The notes under the pieces: model-generated
Told to the model about the DNA's origin: nothing
Seen by the model: the letters and a program-made list of their open reading frames with translations, nothing else
Databases searched by the model: none
Source: Thermoprotei archaeon
GTDB lineage: Archaea > Thermoproteota > Thermoprotei_A > Marsarchaeales > UBA168
Direction: 5' to 3'
DNA: 7,087 bases
Assembly: GCA_011055275.1 (NCBI GenBank)
Contig: DSEZ01000099.1
Span: forward strand, 1-7,087
Translations under genes and position numbers: made by a program
Shown: positions 1-6,370 of the stretch, piece by piece
How positions within the stretch are numbered: position 1 is the stretch's first letter
How the letters are laid out: every line of letters starts with the position of its first letter

Positions 1-930
1 CAAAAGTACTTCATGACGCGCTGCGTTCCTCCTACTTATCACAAGTTCGCCGCGCTCAACGGAGCCATATGGAGTGGTGGCACCTTCCTCTACGTCCCCA
101 AGGGAGTTAAGGTGAGCATGCCGGTTCAGGTATATTACTTGGTCGATCACCCCTCCATGGGCCAGTTCGAGCACACGATCATAATCGCCGAGGACGATGC
201 CTCCGTGGAGTACATAGAGGGATGTTCTGCGCCAATGTACGTCAAAGGAGGTCTTCACGCGGGAGTTGTCGAGGTATTTGTGGGAAGGAATGCCCGCGTA
301 AGGGCAACTACAATACAGAACTGGAGCAAGAACATGTATAATTTGGGTACCAAGAGGGCCATTGTGGAAGAGGGGGGAAAGATGGAGTGGGTCGAGGCAT
401 CTTTGGGGAGCAGGGTCACAATGCTCTATCCAGCGAGCGTGCTAGCTGGAAGGGGAGCAAGGGCAGAGCACTTCTACGTTTCCATGGCCGGAGATGGACA
501 GGTCCTTGAGGCGGGGGCAAAAGTGGCTCATGCCGCTCCTGACACGTCTGCCTACGTCCTATCTCGCAGCATAAGCAAGGGAAGCGGAAGGGCGATATAC
601 CGGGGAGAGGTAAAGGTTAACCCAGGTGCGATGGGTAGTCGTAACTCGGTAAAATGCGATTCGCTCCTCATAAGCGATGATAGCTCTACGGCCACTTTCC
701 CGACCGAAGAGGTCTACGAATCTGATGCAGACGTTTCCCATGAGGCAACCGCGGGAAGGATAGCCGAAGAACAGCTCTTCTACCTCATGAGCAGGGGCTT
801 CTCAGAGGAGGAGGCAAGGGGATTGATAGTCAGGGGATTCATGGAGCCTGTGACCAAGAAGATACCTTTAGAATACGCCGTTGAGTTCAATAAGATAGTC
901 GAAACGGAAGTTAAAAATGAGGTGGCGTGA
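1..930 (+). CDS. sufB: SufB, Fe-S cluster assembly scaffold subunit (5' end missing)
   Basis: SufB is the subunit of the cytosolic SufBC2D complex on which Fe-S clusters are thought to be assembled. The reading frame is open from base 1 (CAA AAG TAC TTC), so the gene runs in from the left; 309 residues are present of a usual ~465-495, meaning roughly the first 160 are lost. The family core is clear: KFAALN, WSGG, VPKGV, GQFEHT, EGC, QNW, TKRA, HEAT and the C-terminal LFYLMSRGxSEEEA. Counting by spacing against E. coli SufB from memory, fragment residues C75, Q106, W108, K118, C219, H247 and E248 match the functional C254, Q285, W287, K303, C405, H433 and E434. L47, D49 and S246 stand where E. 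coli has R226, N228 and E432. Its TGA directly abuts the sufD start. sufC would be expected upstream but is not in view. Confidence 0.97.
   Translation, partial: QKYFMTRCVPPTYHKFAALNGAIWSGGTFLYVPKGVKVSMPVQVYYLVDHPSMGQFEHTIIIAEDDASVEYIEGCSAPMYVKGGLHAGVVEVFVGRNARVRATTIQNWSKNMYNLGTKRAIVEEGGKMEWVEASLGSRVTMLYPASVLAGRGARAEHFYVSMAGDGQVLEAGAKVAHAAPDTSAYVLSRSISKGSGRAIYRGEVKVNPGAMGSRNSVKCDSLLISDDSSTATFPTEEVYESDADVSHEATAGRIAEEQLFYLMSRGFSEEEARGLIVRGFMEPVTKKIPLEYAVEFNKIVETEVKNEVA
919..924 (+). promoter_or_regulatory. Shine-Dalgarno site of sufD
   Basis: GAGGTG lies within the last codons of sufB, 6 nt before the TTG at 931, and matches the archaeal anti-Shine-Dalgarno complement GGAGGTGA over six bases. 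It decides for the TTG start, which leaves no gap after the sufB stop. Termination on sufB and initiation on sufD would happen on almost the same bases, so translational coupling is likely. Confidence 0.75.
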
Positions 931-2049
931 TTGACTGAATATGATGGATTTAGGCTCATGGCGGAAGATCGCTACAGGTCCCTATCTCCCTTGAAGTGGA
1001 AGGAGATGAAGGATGGCAGGCTAATATACAGGGAAGAACTAAAATACTCTGATTTCGGTATGGATTTTCCGGAGGGATTTGAGACTCCCGATGAGGGGGG
1101 ATTTCAGGTAAAGGGAGAAGGTGATTTTGAGGCGGCGCCGCTCTTAAGCAGGGTCCATGATGGTTGGGTAGCCCAACAGCTTCAACGCTTATCCGAAGAC
1201 AAAGTTGAACTGCTTTCGCTGGCTGGATGGAAACACGGCTACGTCATTGACGTCAAGAACGGTGAGTCAGCTGTTCTTAAGATATCTTTAGTTGACAGGC
1301 TGCCATTCAGGCTTGTTTTCAAGGTGGGAAAGGGCTCATCGCTTAGCGCTACGGTAGTCACCCCTTTGGGTATCCCGCACGAAAAAAGCACGAAGCTTGT
1401 GGCATCCCGCATCGATGTTGTGTGTGAGCCCGGATCTACTGTGGACCTTGCCTACAAGGCGGGCTCATCACCAGTTGAATTTACAGGTTTCAGCGCAGAT
1501 CTCGGGGCTAGTTCATCGTTAAAGCTGGATGCCCTGCACTTAGCTGGGAGTTACGGCAGGCACTTTGGTGAGGTGGTCGTTGGAGAGGGCGCTAGTTTAA
1601 GCGCGAGGGTCGCGGAGCTCATTCCTAAATCATCTTTTGGAGATTCCATGTTTAACGTCAGGCATGCCTCTCAGTCAGAAAGCGAAGTTGACATGAGGGC
1701 CGCGGTACTTGGCAAAGGGGTGATAAGGGGGCTGACCAGCATACCTAAGGACGCCATTGGGAGCAAAGCAAACTTGCAGGAAAGGGTGATAATGATAGGC
1801 AAGGAGGCCAAAGCCATAACTTCTCCCTCGCTTGACATATACGAAAAAGAAGTGCAAGCAAGGCATGGCTCTTGGTCTGGAAGAATCGGAGATAAGGAAC
1901 TGTTTTACCTTGAGAGCAGAGGACTAAGCGAAAAAGAGGCCGTCTCGCTCTTGATAAGGGGTTTCCTATCGCCCTTCGAAAGGATCGTGCCTCTTGAAGA
2001 GGTTTTGGATGAGATCGTACTTGGTCGAGAGTTCGGAGCTTGTACATAG
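931..2049 (+). CDS. sufD: SufD, SufB-partner subunit of the SUF complex
   Basis: SufD pairs with SufB to form the right-handed beta-helix heterodimer that SufC drives; it is linked to iron acquisition and cluster formation at the interface. The product is 372 residues, on the short side for the family (about 400-430). The N-terminal ~90 residues are variable; a beta-helix core follows, then the diagnostic C-terminus with LDIYE, RHG, LFYLESRGLSEKEA and IRGF. H312 matches the E. coli SufD His360 that faces SufB Cys405. The nearby Cys358 equivalent is Ala310 and the usual HGATVG reads HGSWSG. The start is TTG at 931, directly after the sufB TGA; GAGGTG at 919-924 sits 6 nt upstream and supports it over the next in-frame ATG at 958. 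Its last 41 nt overlap the start of sufS. Function is inferred from family and from position between sufB and sufS. Confidence 0.95.
   Translation: MTEYDGFRLMAEDRYRSLSPLKWKEMKDGRLIYREELKYSDFGMDFPEGFETPDEGGFQVKGEGDFEAAPLLSRVHDGWVAQQLQRLSEDKVELLSLAGWKHGYVIDVKNGESAVLKISLVDRLPFRLVFKVGKGSSLSATVVTPLGIPHEKSTKLVASRIDVVCEPGSTVDLAYKAGSSPVEFTGFSADLGASSSLKLDALHLAGSYGRHFGEVVVGEGASLSARVAELIPKSSFGDSMFNVRHASQSESEVDMRAAVLGKGVIRGLTSIPKDAIGSKANLQERVIMIGKEAKAITSPSLDIYEKEVQARHGSWSGRIGDKELFYLESRGLSEKEAVSLLIRGFLSPFERIVPLEEVLDEIVLGREFGACT
1999..2003 (+). promoter_or_regulatory. Shine-Dalgarno site of sufS inside sufD
   Basis: GAGGT (preceded by AA) lies 5 nt before the ATG at 2009, both inside the sufD coding sequence, where the bases also encode part of the PLEEVLDE segment near the sufD C-terminus. 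This is the best Shine-Dalgarno/start pair for sufS: TTG 1994 and TTG 2021 have nothing comparable at the right distance. It implies that sufS is translated from a ribosome loading within sufD. Confidence 0.65.
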
Positions 2050-3259
2050 GATAAGGCACGATTTTCCAATTCTTTCGAGGCTTGAAAACGGGAAGAGGCT
2101 TGTTTACCTTGACAGCGCTGCTACTAGCCAGCGCCCGGTGCAGGTGATAAATGCCGTGAAGCACTTTTACGAACAGATGAACTCAAACGTACATAGGGGC
2201 CTTTACGAGATGAGCGAGGAGGCAACGCAGGCATACGAGGATGCCAGGTCAAATATAGCCTCTTTTGTTGGTGCCAAACCCGAAGAGCTGGTTTTCACCA
2301 GAAACGCTACCGAAGCCCTGAACTTGGTTGCTTATTCGTGGGGAAGGGCCAACGTAAGGGAGGGTGACGTCATAGTAACGACGGAAATGGAACATCATAG
2401 CAACTTCTTGCCCTGGAAGTTGCTGGCCACGGAGAAGAACGCTAAGTTGGAAGTGGTGAGGATTACCGATGAAGGCCTGTTGGACAAGGGTTGCCTGGAG
2501 GAGAAGCTCAAGCTGGGGCCAAAGATCGTCGCCATAACACATGCCTCTAACGTTCTCGGAACCATCAACGACGCGAAGGCCATAGCCAGAAAGGCAAAGG
2601 ACGCAGGTGCCGTCTGCGTTTTGGATGGGGCGCAGAGCGTTCCTCATATGCCAGTTAACGTTAAAGAGATTGGCTGCGATTTTATGGCCTTTTCAGGGCA
2701 TAAGATGCTGGGGCCGATGGGAATAGGCGGCCTTTACGGTAGATATGAGTTACTTGAAGATATGCCTCCGTTTTTGACGGGAGGCGAGATGATCAAAGAG
2801 GTTCACATAGGAGAAGTTAACTGGAACGACGTCCCATATAAATTTGAGGCAGGTACACCAAACGTCGAGGGGGCCATAGGGCTATCGGAGGCCGTTAACT
2901 ACTTGAGAAACCCGGGCATGAACTGGGTTAGGTCTCACGAGAAAGAGCTGACGGCCTACGCTCTTTCCCTTATGGCAAATGAGAGCTCAGTTCACGTTTA
3001 TGGTCCTCTTGACGCGGAAAAACGGGGAGGCGTTATCTCGTTTAACATCGACAGCGTGCACGCTCATGACGTTGCTCAAATACTTGACACCGAGGGAATT
3101 ACCATAAGGTCGGGCCATCACTGTGCAATGCCCATCATGGATAGGTACGGCATACCGGCTGCTGCCAGGGCCAGCTTCTACATCTATAACGATAAAGAGG
3201 ATGTTGAAGCCTTGATTCAGGGTATAAAGAAAGTAAAGAGGGTGTTCTCCGTTGAGTGA
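2009..3259 (+). CDS. sufS: SufS, class II cysteine desulfurase
   Basis: This PLP enzyme removes sulfur from L-cysteine, leaving alanine and an enzyme persulfide for Fe-S assembly. With the ATG at 2009 it has 416 residues, normal for SufS (~405-415). Visible motifs: YLDSAATSQRP near residue 30, the PLP region MEHHSN (H129/H130), H178-A-S-N, D206 and Q209 for the cofactor, Schiff-base lysine K232 in SGHKMLGPMG, catalytic C372 in RSGHHCAMP, and R387 for the substrate carboxylate, 15 residues after C372 as in E. coli SufS. The short loop around C372 and the GGEMI / FEAGTP segments mark type II, not IscS/NifS. H353 in the HAHD motif lies 19 residues before C372, as does the B. subtilis His342 that swaps zinc ligands with SufU. 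ATG 2009 was chosen over TTG 1994 and TTG 2021 because AGAGGT ends 5 nt upstream. It overlaps sufD by 41 nt and sufU by 8 nt. Confidence 0.96.
   Translation: MRSYLVESSELVHRIRHDFPILSRLENGKRLVYLDSAATSQRPVQVINAVKHFYEQMNSNVHRGLYEMSEEATQAYEDARSNIASFVGAKPEELVFTRNATEALNLVAYSWGRANVREGDVIVTTEMEHHSNFLPWKLLATEKNAKLEVVRITDEGLLDKGCLEEKLKLGPKIVAITHASNVLGTINDAKAIARKAKDAGAVCVLDGAQSVPHMPVNVKEIGCDFMAFSGHKMLGPMGIGGLYGRYELLEDMPPFLTGGEMIKEVHIGEVNWNDVPYKFEAGTPNVEGAIGLSEAVNYLRNPGMNWVRSHEKELTAYALSLMANESSVHVYGPLDAEKRGGVISFNIDSVHAHDVAQILDTEGITIRSGHHCAMPIMDRYGIPAAARASFYIYNDKEDVEALIQGIKKVKRVFSVE
3238..3244 (+). promoter_or_regulatory. Possible Shine-Dalgarno site of the sufU-like gene
   Basis: GAGGGTG is an imperfect match to GGAGGTG, 7 nt before the TTG at 3252, in the last codons of sufS. 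It supports the TTG start, but it is weaker than the sites of sufD and sufS. The TTG lies 8 nt inside sufS, so re-initiation by ribosomes ending sufS would also work without a strong site. Confidence 0.4.
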
Positions 3260-3635
3260 CGACCTCTATAGAGAGCTCATACTTGACCACTACAGGCATC
3301 CAAGTAATTTTGGGCATCTTAAGGACGCGACGGGAAAGTACCGTGATTCAAACAGCAATTGCGGCGACGTAATACAGATGGAGGTCCGCGTTAAGGACGG
3401 AAAGATCGATGACGTCATGTTTACAGGAGTAGGATGTGCAGTTTGCATAGCGTCGGCGTCACTTTTAACGGAAAACGTGAAGGGAAAAACCGTAGAAAAG
3501 GCTCTTGAGATGGGCGAGCCGGATGTGCTTGGACTTTTAGGCCTTAAGAGCATAACACCGGAAAGGGGAAAGTGTGCGATGTTACCGCTTAAGGTGCTTA
3601 AGATGAGCTTGCTCCAGGGACAAAAGCAAGCTTAA
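3252..3635 (+). CDS. sufU: SufU/IscU-family sulfur acceptor or scaffold protein
   Basis: This is a small (127 residue) member of the IscU/SufU fold. SufU proteins bind zinc and take the persulfide from SufS; IscU proteins build clusters. The N-terminus (LYRELILDHYRHPSNFG) is SufU-like. The three family cysteines are C37 (NCGD, with D39), C62 (GVGC) and C108 (KCAML). C37-C62 spacing of 25 equals B. subtilis SufU C41-C66, and Lys107 precedes the third Cys as in SufU, where IscU has His; the IscU chaperone motif LPPVK is absent. However C62-C108 is 46 residues, about 16 shorter than in B. subtilis SufU and near the 43 of E. coli IscU, so the usual SufU insertion is missing. An extra Cys, C65, makes C62-A-V-C65. 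The TTG start lies inside the sufS end, 8 nt overlap, behind GAGGGTG at 3238-3244. SufU-type function with SufS is the best guess; a true scaffold role is possible. Confidence 0.92.
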   Translation: MSDDLYRELILDHYRHPSNFGHLKDATGKYRDSNSNCGDVIQMEVRVKDGKIDDVMFTGVGCAVCIASASLLTENVKGKTVEKALEMGEPDVLGLLGLKSITPERGKCAMLPLKVLKMSLLQGQKQA

Positions 3636-3657
3636 GGGTTGCCATCTCTTTAGGGTT

Positions 3658-6354
3658 ATGGACGCCATAGATCCCTCTGAGTTTGAGCTTAGGACGCTTA
3701 AGGAAAGGGGTTTCGTTAGGAAGAAGTGCAAGGTTTGTGGGACGTATTTCTGGACAAAGGATCCGAAAAGGGAAACGTGTGGCGAGGCCCCTTGCGATCC
3801 TTACACTTTCATGGGGGGTAACAAGTTCAACAGGTCCATGAACGTCAGGGAAATGAGGCAATATTTTTTGAAGTTTTTTGAAGATAGGGGGCACACGATC
3901 ATAGCCCCTAGGCCTGTAGTTGCCCGCTGGCGGGACGACCTTTACCTAACCAGCGCTAGCATAGTCCTTTTTCAACCATACGTCACAACAGGTCTTATAC
4001 CTCCTCCTGCGAATCCGCTTGTTGTCTCTCAACCATGCATAAGGTTTGTGGACGTCGATCGTGTTGGGTTGACCGCTGGTAGGCACCTTACAATTTTCGA
4101 GATGGGAGGAGCGCACGCTTTCAACCGCCAGGATGACTGGAAATACTGGAAGGATGAAACCGTAGCATATGGTCTGGACTTCTTAGAATCTCTGGGAGTT
4201 AGCGAAGATGAAATAACGCTTAAGGAGGACTTCTGGGAAGGCGGAGGAAACGCGGGTCCTGCTTTCGAGGTGATTTACGGCGGTCTTGAGCTGGAGACAC
4301 TGGTCTTCATGAAGTTCGTGGAGTCTAACGGGAAGTACGTTGAGATGCCTATGAAGATAGTTGATACGGGATATGGAATAGAGCGGTTCTCTTGGGTATC
4401 TCAGGGTACGCCCACGGCATTTGAGGCGATATTCCCCAACCTGATAGGGGTGTTTGCCGATAAAGCTGGCCTTACGTTGCCATCAAGCGAAACGCTCGCG
4501 ATGATGACACGGGCTTCGATTTACGGGTTAGGCGATCCTTCGGTAGCTGACTCGCTTATGGCCAAGGCCATGGGCATGAGTAGCGAAGACTACGCTAAGC
4601 AGATAAAACCCTACCAATACCTAGGTGGGCTTTTGGATCACACGAAGACCATAGCTTTCCTGCTGGCTGACGGCGTCATTCCATCAAATGCTGGGGAGGG
4701 ATACCTTGCTCGGCTAATATTGAGAAGGGCGCTAAGGCTGAAGATGTTGTTATCGATGAAGGTCCCTCTGGAGGAGCTCGTAGCATTGCAGATCAAGGAG
4801 TGGTCACCGGACTTCCCGAACCTTCTGAATGAACAGGACCGCGTGCTCGAGCTAGTTAGCATGGAGGAAGAGAAGTACGACGACGCGCTAAAGAAGGGAC
4901 TGGGCGTGCTTGAGAGAAGGATCGCAAGCGTTGGCACGGTAAACGAGGACACGTTGATGAAGCTATATGATTCATACGGTGTGCCGATTGAGTTGATAAC
5001 CAAGGCGCTTTCAGAAAAGGGGATGCAGGTAAGTGTGCCTGCGGATTTTTACTCAAGACTTGCCGCGCTTCACGCCTCCGCTCCAAGGGGAAGGCTTGGC
5101 GAGAAAAGTAGGAGGACGGTGCCGCACGAAGATGCTTTCGTGGGCATGCCAGAAACAAGACCCCTATATTACGAGCGGGATGCTCCCGAGTTCAGCGGCA
5201 GGGTTCAGCGTTATGAGAAATTTCCCGACGGAGAGTACATCGTTCTCGATCAAACGGCCTTCTATCCAGAAGGGGGTGGCCAGCCCTCGGATACAGGAGA
5301 ACTTCTGTGGGACGGAGGAAAGGCCAGAGTGAACAGGGTCTACAAGACGTCCTCCGGGACCATAGTACATGAGGTGACGATAAATGGGAGTCCTCCAACG
5401 CCAGGCATTTTAGCCAAAGGGCTCGTAGATTGGGAGAGGAGAAAACAGCTTATGCGCGGGCACACCGGTACTCATCTCCTTCTCGCTGCCGCAAGAAAAG
5501 TGCTGGGCGATCATATATGGCAGATGGGAGCTCAAAAAGGAGAAGAAATTAACAGGCTTGACCTCTTGCATTATAAGCCCATATCGAGGGAGCAGATAAG
5601 GGAAGTAGAGCGCTTAGCTAACGGCTGGATAATGGATAACTTATCTGTGGAGAAACTTGAGCTTGAGCGGGACATAGCGGAGGCAGCCTATGGATATCAG
5701 ATATACCAAGGCGGGGTTGTCCCCGGCAAAAGGTTAAGGATCGTGAGGATTGATGACGTTGACGCGGAAGCATGTGGAGGGACGCACGTCAAGAGAACGG
5801 GAGACATAGGACTGCTTAAGATCCGCTCCGTTAACAGGATACAGGAATCGGTTTTCAGGTTCGAGTTTTCAGTTGGGTTTGCAGCGCTTAAGTACGTTCA
5901 GGATAATGATGAAGCGTTATCAAGGGCAGCTCAGATGGTTGAGGGCAATACCGAAACCCTGTTTGAGAAGCTGGGCAAGCTCACTGAAGAGCTGCATAAC
6001 AATAGAAAGCAAATAGAATCACTGAAAAATTCATTGGCGAGGGAATATGCGAACGGGGCTCAGGAACTTAGCGCGCATGGTTTTAGGGCCAAACTCATAA
6101 AGTTAAAAGACGATCTTGAACCAAGGGACGTGGCAGTGGAGGCAACAAACCAGTCCGAAGTGGCCATAGTGCTGAGTTCGGACCGCAGGAGGGTGGCCTT
6201 GGCCGCTAAGCTCGGAAGCCCTGCATCGGTTGACTTCGCCCTAGAGCCCCTTAAGAAGGCGGGAGGAAAAGGAGGAGGGAGCGCAAAGCTTTTGGAGTTC
6301 GTCTTCGAAAAGCCGATCGACGATGAGCTTTTACGCTCCATAGTCGAGAGCTAG
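3658..6354 (+). CDS. alaS: Alanyl-tRNA synthetase, archaeal type
   Basis: This class II enzyme charges tRNA-Ala with alanine in the cytosol and hydrolyses mischarged Ser/Gly-tRNA-Ala. At 898 residues it has the normal archaeal length (~900). Order of parts: an N-terminal zinc ribbon found in archaeal AlaRS (C24, C27, C41, C46); the catalytic core at about 55-310, with motif 2 IRFVD (R129), the W193-x-GGG-N-x-GP element, and D236 in VDTGYGIERF, equal to the E. coli Asp235 that holds the alanine amino group; a tRNA-binding helical region to about 490; the beta-barrel and editing domain with FYPEGGGQP (535-543), H602-TGT-H606 and C706-GGT-H710, the four zinc-site residues; a probable coiled coil near 775-810; and C-Ala with GGKGGG at 869-874. 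All key residues are intact. ATG 3658 follows sufU by 22 bp with no convincing Shine-Dalgarno. Co-transcription with suf is possible but unproven. Confidence 0.98.
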   Translation: MDAIDPSEFELRTLKERGFVRKKCKVCGTYFWTKDPKRETCGEAPCDPYTFMGGNKFNRSMNVREMRQYFLKFFEDRGHTIIAPRPVVARWRDDLYLTSASIVLFQPYVTTGLIPPPANPLVVSQPCIRFVDVDRVGLTAGRHLTIFEMGGAHAFNRQDDWKYWKDETVAYGLDFLESLGVSEDEITLKEDFWEGGGNAGPAFEVIYGGLELETLVFMKFVESNGKYVEMPMKIVDTGYGIERFSWVSQGTPTAFEAIFPNLIGVFADKAGLTLPSSETLAMMTRASIYGLGDPSVADSLMAKAMGMSSEDYAKQIKPYQYLGGLLDHTKTIAFLLADGVIPSNAGEGYLARLILRRALRLKMLLSMKVPLEELVALQIKEWSPDFPNLLNEQDRVLELVSMEEEKYDDALKKGLGVLERRIASVGTVNEDTLMKLYDSYGVPIELITKALSEKGMQVSVPADFYSRLAALHASAPRGRLGEKSRRTVPHEDAFVGMPETRPLYYERDAPEFSGRVQRYEKFPDGEYIVLDQTAFYPEGGGQPSDTGELLWDGGKARVNRVYKTSSGTIVHEVTINGSPPTPGILAKGLVDWERRKQLMRGHTGTHLLLAAARKVLGDHIWQMGAQKGEEINRLDLLHYKPISREQIREVERLANGWIMDNLSVEKLELERDIAEAAYGYQIYQGGVVPGKRLRIVRIDDVDAEACGGTHVKRTGDIGLLKIRSVNRIQESVFRFEFSVGFAALKYVQDNDEALSRAAQMVEGNTETLFEKLGKLTEELHNNRKQIESLKNSLAREYANGAQELSAHGFRAKLIKLKDDLEPRDVAVEATNQSEVAIVLSSDRRRVALAAKLGSPASVDFALEPLKKAGGKGGGSAKLLEFVFEKPIDDELLRSIVES
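3864..3883 (+). repeat. Tandem 10-bp repeat TTTTTTGAAG in alaS
   Basis: Two perfect head-to-tail copies of TTTTTTGAAG, at 3864-3873 and 3874-3883. They encode part of the conserved helix YFLKFFED in the AlaRS N-terminal region, and because 10 is not a multiple of 3 each copy is read in a different frame (TTT-TTG-AAG, then TTT-TTT-GAA). The repeat is probably incidental to codon choice at Phe, Lys and Glu positions, but loss or gain of one copy would shift the frame. Confidence 0.85.
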
Positions 6355-6370
6355 TACCGGTGCTTGAATT

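Noticed and set aside
13..930. SufB as a complete gene starting at ATG 13
   Set aside because: The frame is open to base 1 and the codons before the ATG (Q-K-Y-F) continue SufB homology; the family is ~160 residues longer at the N-terminus, so the gene is cut by the window edge.
1994..2008. TTG 1994 as start of sufS
   Set aside because: It adds five residues of sufD-overlapping sequence without a Shine-Dalgarno at proper distance; ATG 2009 has AGAGGT 5 nt upstream.
1745..2164. 139-codon open frame on the - strand over the sufD/sufS junction
   Set aside because: No recognisable protein family, no ribosome site, and it lies opposite two strongly conserved genes; a shadow frame.
3252..3635. 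Calling the small scaffold gene nifU or iscU
   Set aside because: It has no NifU C-terminal domain, no LPPVK motif and Lys instead of His before the third Cys, and it sits beside sufS; SufU is the better name despite its short form.
3631..3636. CTTAAG as an archaeal TATA-like box for alaS
   Set aside because: One partial hexamer overlapping the sufU stop codon, with no BRE-like purine stretch that stands out; not enough to list as a promoter.
4638..5158. Two - strand open frames of 121 and 100 codons inside alaS
   Set aside because: Low-complexity Ser-rich or Arg/Pro-rich translations typical of antisense frames; the + strand AlaRS is intact throughout.
5033..5332. 99-codon + strand open frame within alaS in another frame
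   Set aside because: It overlaps the conserved AlaRS editing region entirely and its translation has no domain signature.
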